From contig OY744607.1 of NCBI GenBank assembly GCA_963556255.1, forward strand, positions 37,950,722 to 38,014,721: a DNA stretch of 64,000 nucleotides, given 5' to 3'. Below the pieces are notes generated by a model, which saw only the letters and a program-made list of their open reading frames with translations, was not told where the DNA came from and ran no database searches. Below are positions 11,253-20,783 of the stretch, piece by piece. The stretch comes from Allolobophora icterica. Lineage: Eukaryota; Annelida; Clitellata; Crassiclitellata; Lumbricidae. The first letter of the stretch is position 1. Every line of letters starts with the position of its first letter. Made by a program: the position numbers and the translations under genes.

Positions 11253-11456
11253 ATTTAATTGATAAACCCAATCTCCAAAGTTCCTCGTCCTTCCTCTCCA
11301 AATTACTTCAGGCCAATCTCTGTAGTTCCTGTTCTCTCTAGAGTCGTCGAACGTGTCATCGTACACAGACACCTACGCCCAGCCTTCGACTCTCCTCCTA
11401 TCCAAGATATGCTCAAAGACCAATTCGCATTCAGACCTACTGGATCAACCACAGCC
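11250..11456 (+). mobile_element. Non-LTR retrotransposon reverse transcriptase fragment
   Basis: Translation gives INPISKVPRPSSPNYFRPIS, then VVPVLSRVVERVIVHRHLRP and DQFAFRPTGSTTA. These are the first conserved blocks (RPIS and QFAFRPTGSTTA) of CR1/Jockey-like reverse transcriptases. The fragment is cut by the hAT-like element starting at 11457. It has no catalytic motif (YADD) and is not functional. Confidence 0.8.
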
Positions 11457-11800
11457 ATGGGCGGCGATCATGGGGGGGGGACGAGGGAACATGTCCCCCC
11501 ACCTTTAAGAGTGGGGGACACGCCATACATTTGCCCCACCCCAATTTTGAAGAAACACCAAAAAAGGCGGAGAAATGTAATTGCGCGTGAGGGTTTTCGC
11601 TGCCTTTTTGACCAGATGAGGTAAAAACTCAATTTTTAGCAGAAGTGTCCCCCCCAAAAAATTTTCAGAAAGAAGAAGAAATTCGTAAAAGAAGCAGTCT
11701 AAAAAGTTTAGGGCGATGAATTTGTAAGAAAAGGTTTTCAATTTTGTAGAAGAATTGTAAACGAATTCCTAAAAAAAGAAAAGAAGGTCATCAACTTTTT
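11457..11800 (+). mobile_element. Truncated GGCGGCGATC-family hAT-like MITE
   Basis: It starts CATGGGCGGCGATC, like the complete copy at 55169-55632, and shares 'aagagtgggggacacgccat', 'gaaacaccaaaaaaggcgga' and 'agcagaagtgtcccccc' with it. The matching right terminus (GATCGCCGCCACTG) is missing, so the element is 3'-truncated. The right boundary is approximate. Confidence 0.75.
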
Positions 11801-12221
11801 ACGGAGGGTCTGGGACTGGGACCCACACATATGCAAAGAAAAATTTCAATTGTTTTATAATTAATAGTAAAAATGAGCAAAAAAACTCAGAGCAAATTAT
11901 TCATTATAATATACAAAAGTACACAACTTTCGCATAATATAATAGACGAATATGTTGATTCGTTGAATATAGCACGTTTTATGTGTCCTTTGTTGTAATT
12001 CTGTGGGGCTGGGGCCCACAGTTTTACCACAGAATAGATAAAGCGTATTTTTTTTATGTAACTTAACTGAACATTTTCACAACGCCTTATTAATAGCCTT
12101 CGACAGCGCCGTTGTGATACAATGTGATCTAGCTTATTGTAATGCGTAGACTATTAAGATGTTGCTCCATTCCGTTAAAGGCGCTATAAAATAAGATGTT
12201 TACACTATAACTTCCGCTTAT

Positions 12222-12258
12222 TCACGTGGTTTTCAGCTAGACAACTTGATTTCTTTCC
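12222..12258 (+). promoter_or_regulatory. Probable RPL23A core promoter and 5' TOP start
   Basis: Just before the start codon lie an E-box CACGTG and the pyrimidine tract CTTTCC (12253-12258), a plausible terminal-oligopyrimidine initiation site about 20 nt upstream of the ATG. Ribosomal protein mRNAs generally start with such a tract. The transcription start itself is inferred. Confidence 0.5.
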
Positions 12259-12273
12259 GGTCCCGTTGCCGTC

Positions 12274-15200
12274 ATGTCGCCTGCTAAGTCTAGTGGAAGT
12301 AAGGAAAACCCGTAAAAATATCTGCTATAACGGCGTTTGACGTAATTTATCATTCTCTATTTTATTTTACTTTTATTTGTATAACAATTACTCTAATATG
12401 GGGTGAATAAAAGTGACAATAACGTTAAGATTGTTTTGTTTGTATGCAGACATTTTCACGTGGTCATGGTTCAACAGCTTTTCCCTTTAAGTTCTGGAAT
12501 ACACAAAGTGTAATAAAATATGACGATCTGGCGATCCTCCATTACCTGTTGTATCAATTTGCGTAGTGTGTAATCCAAAACGAAGTGAAAAGTGACATGC
12601 ATGCAATTCAAACGGGCAGCATCTATAGGTGAAAGATCGGGGAACGGACATTATCCCCCCGGACAAAAGCCCCCTGGACAAAAGCCCCCCCGGACAGAAA
12701 CCCCCCCCGATTTTAGCTAGGACAAAAGCCCCCCCGGACAAAATCCCCCCTCTGTGTGATAAGCCTATATCTACATTTAATTGAGAAACTTTAATAGCCC
12801 TGTTGCCCTCGTGTCAGCTTGTTAATGATGTAAACGTATAGACTAAAGACTTGTTAGTGTCATTCAGGTGTAAAAATAAGACTTGTTAGTCGCCTAGTTC
12901 TTAACTTAAGGCTTGTTAATGTCAGGATTCGCGAGGTCCGCTCCCCAAAAAGCGGGTCAGGCACAGCGCCAAGCAGCTACAGGACCGTCTGCTGCAGTTG
13001 TGCCAAGATCGGCGTGATGGAAAGAAATCCATCGAAGATACCCTCCATGGATTAGGACATAACATTCGCCTGTAGGTTTTTTAGTTTTACTAAAACAGCG
13101 TTAGAGACAAATTTTGGACCATTATAGTCTTATAAACTTTTACGTTGGTCTGTAATCATTCTTCGAATTAAACAAACTGTAAATATATATTTCTTCTTAT
13201 TAAACAAATTGAAATATATTCCGACTTATGTTGAGGTGTATGTATGTATTTATGTATGTATATATGCATATATATGTAGGTATATATGTATATATGTATA
13301 TTATGCATGTATGTATATATGTTTGTATGTATATATGTATTTTATGCGTGTATGTATATATGTATGTTTGATATATATGTGTGAAATATAGGTTATTATT
13401 TCCTAGCCGGGGGGGATTTTGTCCTACCCCGGGGGGGTTTCCGTCCTACCCCGGGGGGGTTTCTGTCCGGGGGGGCTTTTGTCCGGGGGGTTAATGTCCT
13501 ACACTCGAAAGATCTCGTCCGATCAATTCATTGAAAAGTGAGGAGGGTCGAGGCCATACGGTCGCCATAGAAAAATGTGTACACTCTACAATAACGTTTT
13601 TAAAGTAAATATCCACAAGCATTAAATTCCTGTCCGTAGGTTGTAAAGCTGCAGTGTGAAATTAATACCATTGACACCAACTAAAAAAACCGTAATTTAA
13701 CATGTACACGCGTAGCTGCTTTATTGAGCAGATTAGTAGTTCAAGAATGGTTCTTTAATGATTGATTTGTAGTAACTGGCAATACAAGACTCATTCTGGC
13801 CTATATGAAATGGTAACCCATCCAAGTACTAATCACCCAAGAGGTGAAGCTAAATCAACTGTACTTAAAGGCTGGGATTACACTGAGTTCATATAACGTT
13901 AATATACATTCAGTTCAGCATTTATATTGGTTGACCCTTCAGTTTCCCTTAGGTAATATATTTTCTTTGTGTTGAGGACATCATTAGTTTTTTTTAGGAA
14001 CACCTGTGTAATAGTAAATATTTGTTAAGAACACAATTGTTAGCACTTCCAGGGTTCAATTAAAGTTTTTTTACTGAAATATATACATGACCACAGCAGT
14101 TTAACAAGAGAACGAATAAGCATCTTAATCTCTATGGGAAATAAAAGAAAACTGTAGTAAATGTGAACTTTTATAAATTTTAGAGACCAAGGAAGCTGCT
14201 AAGCCCAAGGAGGCTCCAGCTGCCAAGTCCAAGGAGGCTCCCAAAGCCAAGGAAGCAGCCAAGCCTAAGGATGCTGCTCCACCGAAGGCAAAAGAGGCTG
14301 CAGCCCCAAAGGCACCCAAACCAGCTGTTCCAAAGCCAGTCAAGTCAAAGGAGCCAAAGTTGAAGGAAGCTGTGAAGGATAAAGCTTTGAAAGCCAAGAA
14401 GGCGGTTAAGAAGGGTGCGAATGACAAGCGTGGAAGGAAGGTCCGCACTTCTGTTAAATTCCGTCGTCCGAGAACCCTGCGCCTTCCGAGAGCACCCAAA
14501 TATCCACGAACCAGTGTTCCAAAGAGACCTCGGTACGTTGTTTTTTAAGTGTGAATAAATTGAAATATAAGAATCAAGAGCATTTACATCAAATATAAAA
14601 CAGATTCAGTCACCTCACAGGTTTATGTTAATAGAAGCATGATTTTCTCAATTGCCATAATTGGTTACATGTGTAGCATGCATGATTGGTAATCAAAAGA
14701 TTAACATGCTAGATATCAGACCATAAGTGGAGGCATTGCTGGTTCTCTGAATGATACAATGAACAGCTTACTTGTCTCTGCCACCAAGGAAAAGTGTGGT
14801 ACCAGCATAACCGGAGATGTAAACAGTCAGTCCAGTAAATCACCGGTTTTGTGTCGAGGACCCTGTCATTTATCAATTTTCCTGGCTGAAGATTCTAAGA
14901 GGAGAAGACAGCACCTGCTCTCTGTTCCTCTAGGACAGCAGTTCTTAAAGTGGTCTGCAGAGCTCTGGTCACCCGGTCCATGAAATAGTCCATAAAATTA
15001 ATAATTTATTCGCGAAAATGTATAATAAACAGTTTAAATTGACAACAATAACAACAATATAGTTGTTATAAACCAGTGTTTTTTTCAGCCGGAATGGCGT
15101 TCCAGCACCTTTTTTCAGCTACTAAAAAATAATTTATTTATTTTAACAGTAAAGACAATAATTTAGTTATTTTAATATAATTTCAGTGTTGTGAACTGTT

Positions 15201-17432
15201 TCCAGTGTTCATTGAGACCCATGCAAACCCCCAATCCCATTTTTATTGGGATTTTGTTCAGTTCTGGAACCTTTTTTCTAAAAAAAAGCACTGTTATAAA
15301 CAGTGACAATGTTACATGAAATCTAATTTTTAATATAAGGGGCCATCCATATATTACGTATGCAAAAATCCGGGGAAAATTGGGCCCCACCCTGTTCGCA
15401 CACATACTTTTTTCCACCCCTCCCCCCGCGTACGTACAGTTGCCGCACCCCCTCCCCCCAAGACCAGCTGCAGAATGTGTCAGTTACACAGGTTCAGACA
15501 GCGACTGTCTGCACTTTAGGCCAGGTTGAAGGATGAGTAATCCACGGACTCACTGTTGAGTTGTGTGATAGTTTAATAGCGTTCAGAGGTAAGGTGGCAT
15601 ACAAGTGACACCTCTCCCACAGTCCTACTTCCTCTGGTGGTACCAGATGGCTGGAAGGACTGAACTCTAGCTCACTTGAAGGCCAATCAATTTGCGTACG
15701 TACATTATCAGTAGACCCCCCCCCCATTCGCAAGCATACGTAATATATGGATGGCCCCTAACATGTCAAACATGTAAGCTGAAGTTTAAAAGCAGTGGTC
15801 CGCAAAATGCCTGGTAAAGCAATCACCGGTCCGCAGCATCCGAAAGTTTAAGAAACACTGCTCTAGGAGACGTGCATCTTTACATAAAAGATGCATTATT
15901 AAACAATTATTGTTTTGCATTTATTTTCTGCAGTCAGTATTAGTTACATATAAATACATCAGAACATGTAACATGAATTCTTATGTAAGTTTTCTTGGGA
16001 GATGGCTAAAAAGTTAGTTCAGCTATAGAAGATAAACTCATTTTGGGATGATTATCATGTCGTTCTAAGGCAGCTATTGACATGACCCTAAACACAGCAT
16101 TACAATGAGTTCCTGGTGTATTTTGCTTACCTGCAACTATAAAATTTATGGTTGTAATGTGTTTTAGTATTGCTTTCTCTATTTTTAGATTGGATCAACA
16201 CAAGGTTATTGTGTTTCCACTCACAACAGAGTCGGCCATGAAGAAGATCGAAGACAATAACACCCTCGTCTTCCTTGTGGATAAGCTAGCAAACAAGCCT
16301 CAAATCAAGTGGGCTGTCAAGCAACTATACAACATCAAAGTGGCTAAAGTGAACACCTTGATACGGTAATATATTTTCTTTGTAGCATAATTCGTAAATT
16401 TGTAAAAAATAAAAACTTGGTTTTGCATATGTAGATGTACTCTCATTTCAGTTTCAAAGTTGATATGCTTGTGAAGAAAAGTTTTTAAGGTGTAAAACAA
16501 TGTTTTCAGCATTTGTGCGTTAAGGTGTAAAACAATGTTTTCAGCATTTGTGCAACATTATTGCTAGGGTATGAGTTAATCTGTATAACCTTAAACTTAG
16601 GAACAGATGCACTGTTTTATGCTTACTCATTGAAATTATTATTTTGATGGGGCACTAGTTGCTTTTATAAATGTATCTGAAATATAGTTTGTTAGTATGC
16701 ATTGCTTGTATTGGAAAGTCCTTAGTTCCCTTCGTTGAATGTAATTTCAGGCCTGATGGTCAGAAGAAGGCGTATGTTCGACTCGCTCCAGATTATGATG
16801 CGTTGGATGTCGCTAACAAGGTTAATTTATTTGATGTTCTTTTCTATTCAAACCATTCTTAAACTCCAGTTCCTGATATGGTAGGATTAGTTGTTTGCTG
16901 AGAGTGAAAAGTACTTAAGAAGTCACAGTTAGCATTATGGTTTAAGTGTTGACAACCGAACATTAGGTCTGCTAATTATTGTAGTCAAGAAGTGACTGGT
17001 TTGATTCACAACCGAGACAGAAATTCTATTTTGTTGCCATTGTGCTTAGAAATTGACTTTTACAAATGTAATTATTAATTCGCCTATCTGTATATTAGAA
17101 ATATAATTACCTTGGTTGGTTCTGTACTTTTAATAATAATTATACAGACAATTTGAATAGCGCCATAGCACAGCCGAGGCCAAAGTTAACTCAAGTCTCT
17201 CATTTGTGCAGTAGAACAGCAATAAAATGGGCCATGTAATTGTTAGACAGTGTTGTGTTGACATTCTTTGTAATGTTTAAGAATGTTAATGCTATTTAAA
17301 TATACAAGTTAGATCGTTGTTTTTTTTTAAATTTATAGTTGTTATCACATATAATGTGGTTTTTCTTATAACTGTTGTATGATTCTGAATATTGTTTTCT
17401 TTTGTTTCTTTGAATAGATCGGCATCATCTAA
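12274..17432 (+). CDS. RPL23A: 60S ribosomal protein L23a (uL23) with long Lys/Ala/Pro N-terminal extension, complete, 5 exons
   Basis: Exons are 12274-12298, 14184-14532, 16189-16365, 16751-16820 and 17418-17432. All are GT-AG, the phases agree, and the total is 636 nt (211 aa). uL23 binds 25S/28S rRNA domain III at the exit of the peptide tunnel of the large subunit. The conserved core begins near residue 90 ([13 protein letters not shown]). It continues with [20 protein letters not shown], then [31 protein letters not shown] and the universal IGII C-terminus, whose four codons are a separate 15-nt exon. Vertebrate L23a is about 156 aa, and the extra 55 or so residues (about 9-75) are Lys/Ala/Pro/Glu repeats (KEAPAAK, KAKEAAK, KPKDAAP) like a histone H1 tail. 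The start is ATG at 12274 after a TOP-like tract. The introns hold hAT elements. Confidence 0.96.
12639..13506. mobile_element. hAT-like element with inverted ggacaaaagcccccc arrays
   Basis: The element is 868 bp, in RPL23A intron 1. It is flanked by GAAAGATC on both sides (12631-12638 and 13507-13514). Each end carries an inverted array: 'ggacattatccccccggac', 'aaaagcccccccggacag' and 'aaaccccccc' on the left, and the inverse on the right (13403-13500). Inside, about 12935-13075 reads as a short open frame ([20 protein letters not shown]) that may be residual coding sequence, followed by a (GTAT)n tract at 13233-13385. Confidence 0.85.
13233..13385. repeat. (GTAT)n/(ATAT)n microsatellite
   Basis: Imperfect 'tatgtatgtatatatg' repeats inside the hAT-like element of RPL23A intron 1. 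Confidence 0.9.
15074..15293. mobile_element. 220-bp hAT MITE nested in 14936-15860
   Basis: It starts CAGTGTTTTTTTCAGCC and ends 'cttttttctaaaaaaaagcactg'-like (CAGTG/CACTG termini). The flanks are TTATAAAC on both sides (15066-15073 and 15294-15301). No coding potential. Confidence 0.92.
15339..15758. mobile_element. PIF/Harbinger-like MITE with TAA duplication, nested
   Basis: It is 420 bp with perfect inverted termini of at least 20 bp (GGGGCCATCCATATATTACG... and its inverse), flanked by TAA on each side (15336-15338 and 15759-15761). A 3-bp TWA duplication with GGGG termini fits PIF/Harbinger. The interior has C-rich and G-rich blocks and no frame. Confidence 0.85.
16488..16557. repeat. 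35-bp tandem duplication in RPL23A intron 3
   Basis: 'aaggtgtaaaacaatgtttt' followed by 'cagcatttgtgcgtt' occurs twice back to back with almost no divergence, so the duplication is recent. Confidence 0.9.
16930..17065 (+). repeat. Degraded tRNA-derived SINE in RPL23A intron 4
   Basis: 'actggtttgattcacaaccg' followed by 'agacagaaattctattttg' parallels the B-box region and following body of the SINE at 4371-4615 ('ggggttcaaattcccacc', 'agagcagaaatttgttt'). Old and diverged. Confidence 0.45.
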
Positions 17433-17553
17433 ACTGGTAACAGGAATAGAGGACAGATACAAGTCTACCATCAAATATATTTACTATGAAATTCTTCTCA
17501 CAAACTGTAATCAGGCAATAGTAAATTTGTTAAGTGATAATTTAATTGAAAAC

Positions 17554-17559
17554 AATAAA
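17554..17559 (+). terminator. RPL23A polyadenylation signal AATAAA
   Basis: Canonical AATAAA about 120 nt after the stop codon, followed by T/G-rich sequence 'gttatacgtgtgttgggctt'. It is the only hexamer well placed for this short mRNA. Confidence 0.65.
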
Positions 17560-18974
17560 ACGTTATACGTGTGTTGGGCTTACGTGCATATTGATTTCTT
17601 TGAATGAATGTCTATGAATAAGCCAATTTCCATGACGTGGCTCCCATTGATGCTTTAGAAATCCTGGGATTGCGATGAGGATCAGTCACCTGCCCATTAT
17701 CTTGACCTACCCACTATTACAGTTCTGTCTGTCTCTAGCACTGCACGAGTAAGAAGTTCAGACATTAGTCAATGGTCGCAGTTAAGAATTCAAATTCCTC
17801 ACTATTTTGATCCACTAACTTTGTCCAATACATCGACCTTCCCAACCAATTTTACATGAAGAACCACAGAGATGGCTACTCATGGCTATATTTGTTACTA
17901 GTGGTCTCCACCGCCTCATCGGAGATTCTGCTGGGAGCAGCAAGTCGAGCCTGACCCACAACAGCTTTGATTGGCTGAATCAGCTGATGCAGTATATGCA
18001 TGTAGCAGACAACCATAATCTGCTTCCATATGACCAAATGGCTAAACTAAGACCATAGGTCAGTGTGCTGGATTTGAAGTTTATAGAGCCTTTTCCAGTT
18101 ACATGTACCATGATCAGAGAGCAGAGGAGGGTGCGATATAAATACTCGGGACATTCATGCTCTGTACATTTGTAGCGCCTTTTCAAGAATCTCTTAACAC
18201 ATGCTAAAACATCCCGAGGCATTTCTTATATATTGCTGAATATGATTCTTGTGCATCAGCTGGAGCAGAAAAGATTTTTAACAAAGTATTCCTCCAAAAT
18301 GTCCAATGTATGAGAAAATGTGCCCTTCAAAATTTGCACCAGACAGCTAGGTGCATGGTGTTTACTCTGAAGTCTGAATGGCACATTATTGTGCTTAGAC
18401 ATGTTTGGCTTGGCATTATGTCTGCCACATTGAATTGGAACAAGTTTTCATTTTAATGCATTATTGAAAACACAACAAGTGCATTAAACAAAATGTGGAC
18501 CAACATAAAGAGCACAGTTGTAAACATTAGTCAAAAACATAATTTCGGCCCAGAGACTTGAGATTTGGGCATAAAGAAAAACAGTGGCAAGTTTCTCTTG
18601 CTAATCATGATGGTACTGACACTATTTTGAAATAGATCTTGTGTTGCATTTATCTGAAATATTTTTAATGGGTAAATGTCCTGTTATTTAGTAAATGTTG
18701 CAATGAACAGAATGTGCTGCAATCAACTAAGCAGATTAGTGTGAGCATGGCTGCTATAAGCAGACCTAGAGACAAAATCGCTGTCAGAAATAGCCTAATA
18801 GGTCATTTGTTCACGACAACCAGACTGCTATTATAACAGTTAAGCAATATTCACCACCATAAGCCCCAAAATTGCTGCCCCAATCCATTCTTAAAATCAT
18901 CAAATGCAAAAAAGAATTATTATTAGAGAATTAATTAATGATTAGCTAACTGGGATGAGAAAGATTAGAAGGTA
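17560..18974. other. Intergenic sequence downstream of RPL23A, nothing recognised
   Basis: No frame, RNA gene or delimitable transposon was found. A 'cgccttttcaagaatctctt'-like word at about 18175-18200 may be a remnant of a SINE tail. Confidence 0.5.
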
Positions 18975-20390
18975 GCCTATGTAATGTAGATCTCGGTTCT
19001 GCTTTAATAATTCTTTTTTTTATCTTACTTTAGTATTGTCCAAATTCTGACCCATATTGGAGAACTGGTTGAATCAGCGTCTTGCATGTTAGTTTCTTAA
19101 TTTTTTGTTATTTCTCTGCTTCTTCATATCCTGTTATTTTTCCTAGTGCTTGTATGTCTTTTTCACTGCAGCCACCTCCAGTACTGTTGTTAGTCTTCAA
19201 ATTAGTGTAGATCTTGGTCATGGTGATTTATTTGGTCTTGTTCATTATGGTCCTGACAGTGTGAGAATTGTAGAAAAAAGACTGGGTGGGGGTCAGACTT
19301 GGATGAGTTTGATGATCCACGTGGAGTTGAATATTTTATCCATAATTTGCAAACCGAGAAAGTTCACAAATGCAATCGAAAGCTTAACTCCTTAAAGTGA
19401 TGACATCACCAAATTTATTAGTATACAATTCACACGGTCACAAATCTCACAGTAAACCAGAGCATTACTTTATTAGTTACCCACTAAGTGAATTGTGAAA
19501 GAAAATGTTAAAATATATGCACAGTATAATCACACTGGCATAACTGCGAGGGTTGGAAACGACCCACCTGGGGTGTGTTGTGAAGTCTTAACTGGGGTCA
19601 TAAGAAAGACTAGCGGGTTGAGCCCCAACATTTCTCACCCTGGGTCCCGATGTGTTGGTTACTGTAACAATTGAGTCACTGTATACTGTATAGTATGAGC
19701 CTATGTAATGCAAATCTCAGTTCTGCTTTAATAATTCTTTTTTTTATCTCACTTTAGTATTGTCCAAATTCTGATCCATATTGGAGAACTGGTTGAATCA
19801 GCATATCGCATGTTAGTTTCTTAGCTTTTTTGTTATTTCTCTGCCTCTTCATATCCTGTTATTTTCCCTAGTGCTTGTATGTCTTTTTCGCCTCAGCTAC
19901 CTCCAGTACTGTTGTTAGTCTTCCAATTAGTGTAGACCTTGGTTATGATGATTTATTGCTCTCGTTCATTATGGTCCTGACAGTGTGAGAATTGTAGAAA
20001 AAAGACTGGGGTGGGGGTCAGACTTGGATGAGTTTGATGATCCATGGAAAGTTGAATATTTTATCCATAATTTGCAAACTGAGAAAGTTCGCAAATGCAA
20101 TAGAAAGCTTAACTCCTTAAAGCGATGACATCACCAAATTTATTAGTATACAATTCACACCGTCACAAATCTCACAATAAACCAGAGCATTACTTTATTA
20201 GTTACCCACACAGTGAATTGTGAAAGAAGATGTTAAAATATATGCACAGTATAATCACACTGGCACAACTGAGGGGGTTGGAAACGACCCCCTGGGGTGT
20301 GCCATGAAGTCTTAACGGGGTCCTAAGAAAGACTAGGAGTTGAACCGACACTTCTCAGTTACTGTAACGATCGAGACACTGTATAGTATT
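18975..20390. repeat. Direct duplication of about 724 bp containing antisense retroelement sequence
   Basis: Copy 1 runs from 'gcctatgtaatgtagatctc' (18975) to about 19698, and copy 2 from 'gcctatgtaatgcaaatctc' (19699) to about 20390. They share almost every block in order with only scattered changes. On the minus strand both copies encode a decayed non-LTR reverse-transcriptase C-terminal block (KTLIQPVLQYGSEFG-like, preceded by a GGCSEKDIQA-like segment) with several stops. Confidence 0.8.
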
Positions 20391-20685
20391 GCAGTTGGAA
20401 ATTCATATAGGCCCTAGTGCTATTCAGGGCCCTCGTTACGAGAACAAAATACAATAACTTTAGCGGTTGTTCTTTGTTACATAATATTTGATTATAATCA
20501 ACGGTTATATAATATTCATCATACATCGTTTGATTATAATCAAAAGCTGCAAAACTAAGTTTTACGACAAAGGATGCATGGATGCTCAGTACTTTCAGTC
20601 AATCGCATGGCTACGCAGTTTTTGTATGTCGTCATAAAAATAATAGTATGTCTATTTCTATAATTAATCCTTGGCATGGAGCGAA

Positions 20686-20693
20686 TTTCCCGC
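20686..20693 (+). promoter_or_regulatory. E2F-like site upstream of MCMBP
   Basis: TTTCCCGC lies 91 bp before the MCMBP start codon within 'gcgaatttcccgcgtttta', the only GC-rich patch in an AT-rich upstream region. It matches the E2F consensus TTTSSCGC. MCMBP is a replication factor, so cell-cycle control through E2F is plausible, but binding is inferred. Confidence 0.5.
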
Positions 20694-20783
20694 GTTTTAA
20701 CCTGAATAAGTTGCGTTATTTAAAGAACAGTAAATTTAAATACAAGTTTAATATTTTATAATAAGTTGCTAATTGCAGAAGCC

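Larger units (their letters stand above)
10828..12273. other. Divergent intergenic region between AGPAT and RPL23A
   Basis: This 1.4-kb space separates the two start codons and must contain both promoters. The half nearer AGPAT has no recognisable core element. The middle holds a repeat fragment at 11058-11105, a palindrome at 11219-11255, a reverse-transcriptase fragment at 11250-11456 and a truncated hAT-like element from 11457. Because transposons occupy the centre, a shared bidirectional promoter is unlikely. Confidence 0.6.
14936..15860. mobile_element. hAT element with perfect 8-bp TSD, host to two nested elements
   Basis: It is 925 bp and begins CAGCAGTTCTTAAAGTGG. The right end is 'gtttaagaaacactg', whose inverse is CAGTGTTTCTTAAAC. 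CTCTAGGA flanks both sides (14928-14935 and 15861-15868). Removing the two nested insertions (15074-15293 and 15339-15758, each with one duplication) leaves an ancestral element of about 270 bp. It lies in RPL23A intron 2. Confidence 0.92.

Noticed and set aside
12181..12195. TATA box (ctataaaataag) for RPL23A
   Set aside because: It lies about 65 bp upstream of the pyrimidine start tract, too far for a TATA-directed start there. It may be chance in AT-rich DNA.
12299..17417. Intronic box C/D snoRNAs in RPL23A, which hosts them in vertebrates
   Set aside because: I searched the four introns for RTGATGA with a downstream CTGA and pairing ends and found no convincing pair. Negative by eye only. 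A dedicated snoRNA scan would decide.
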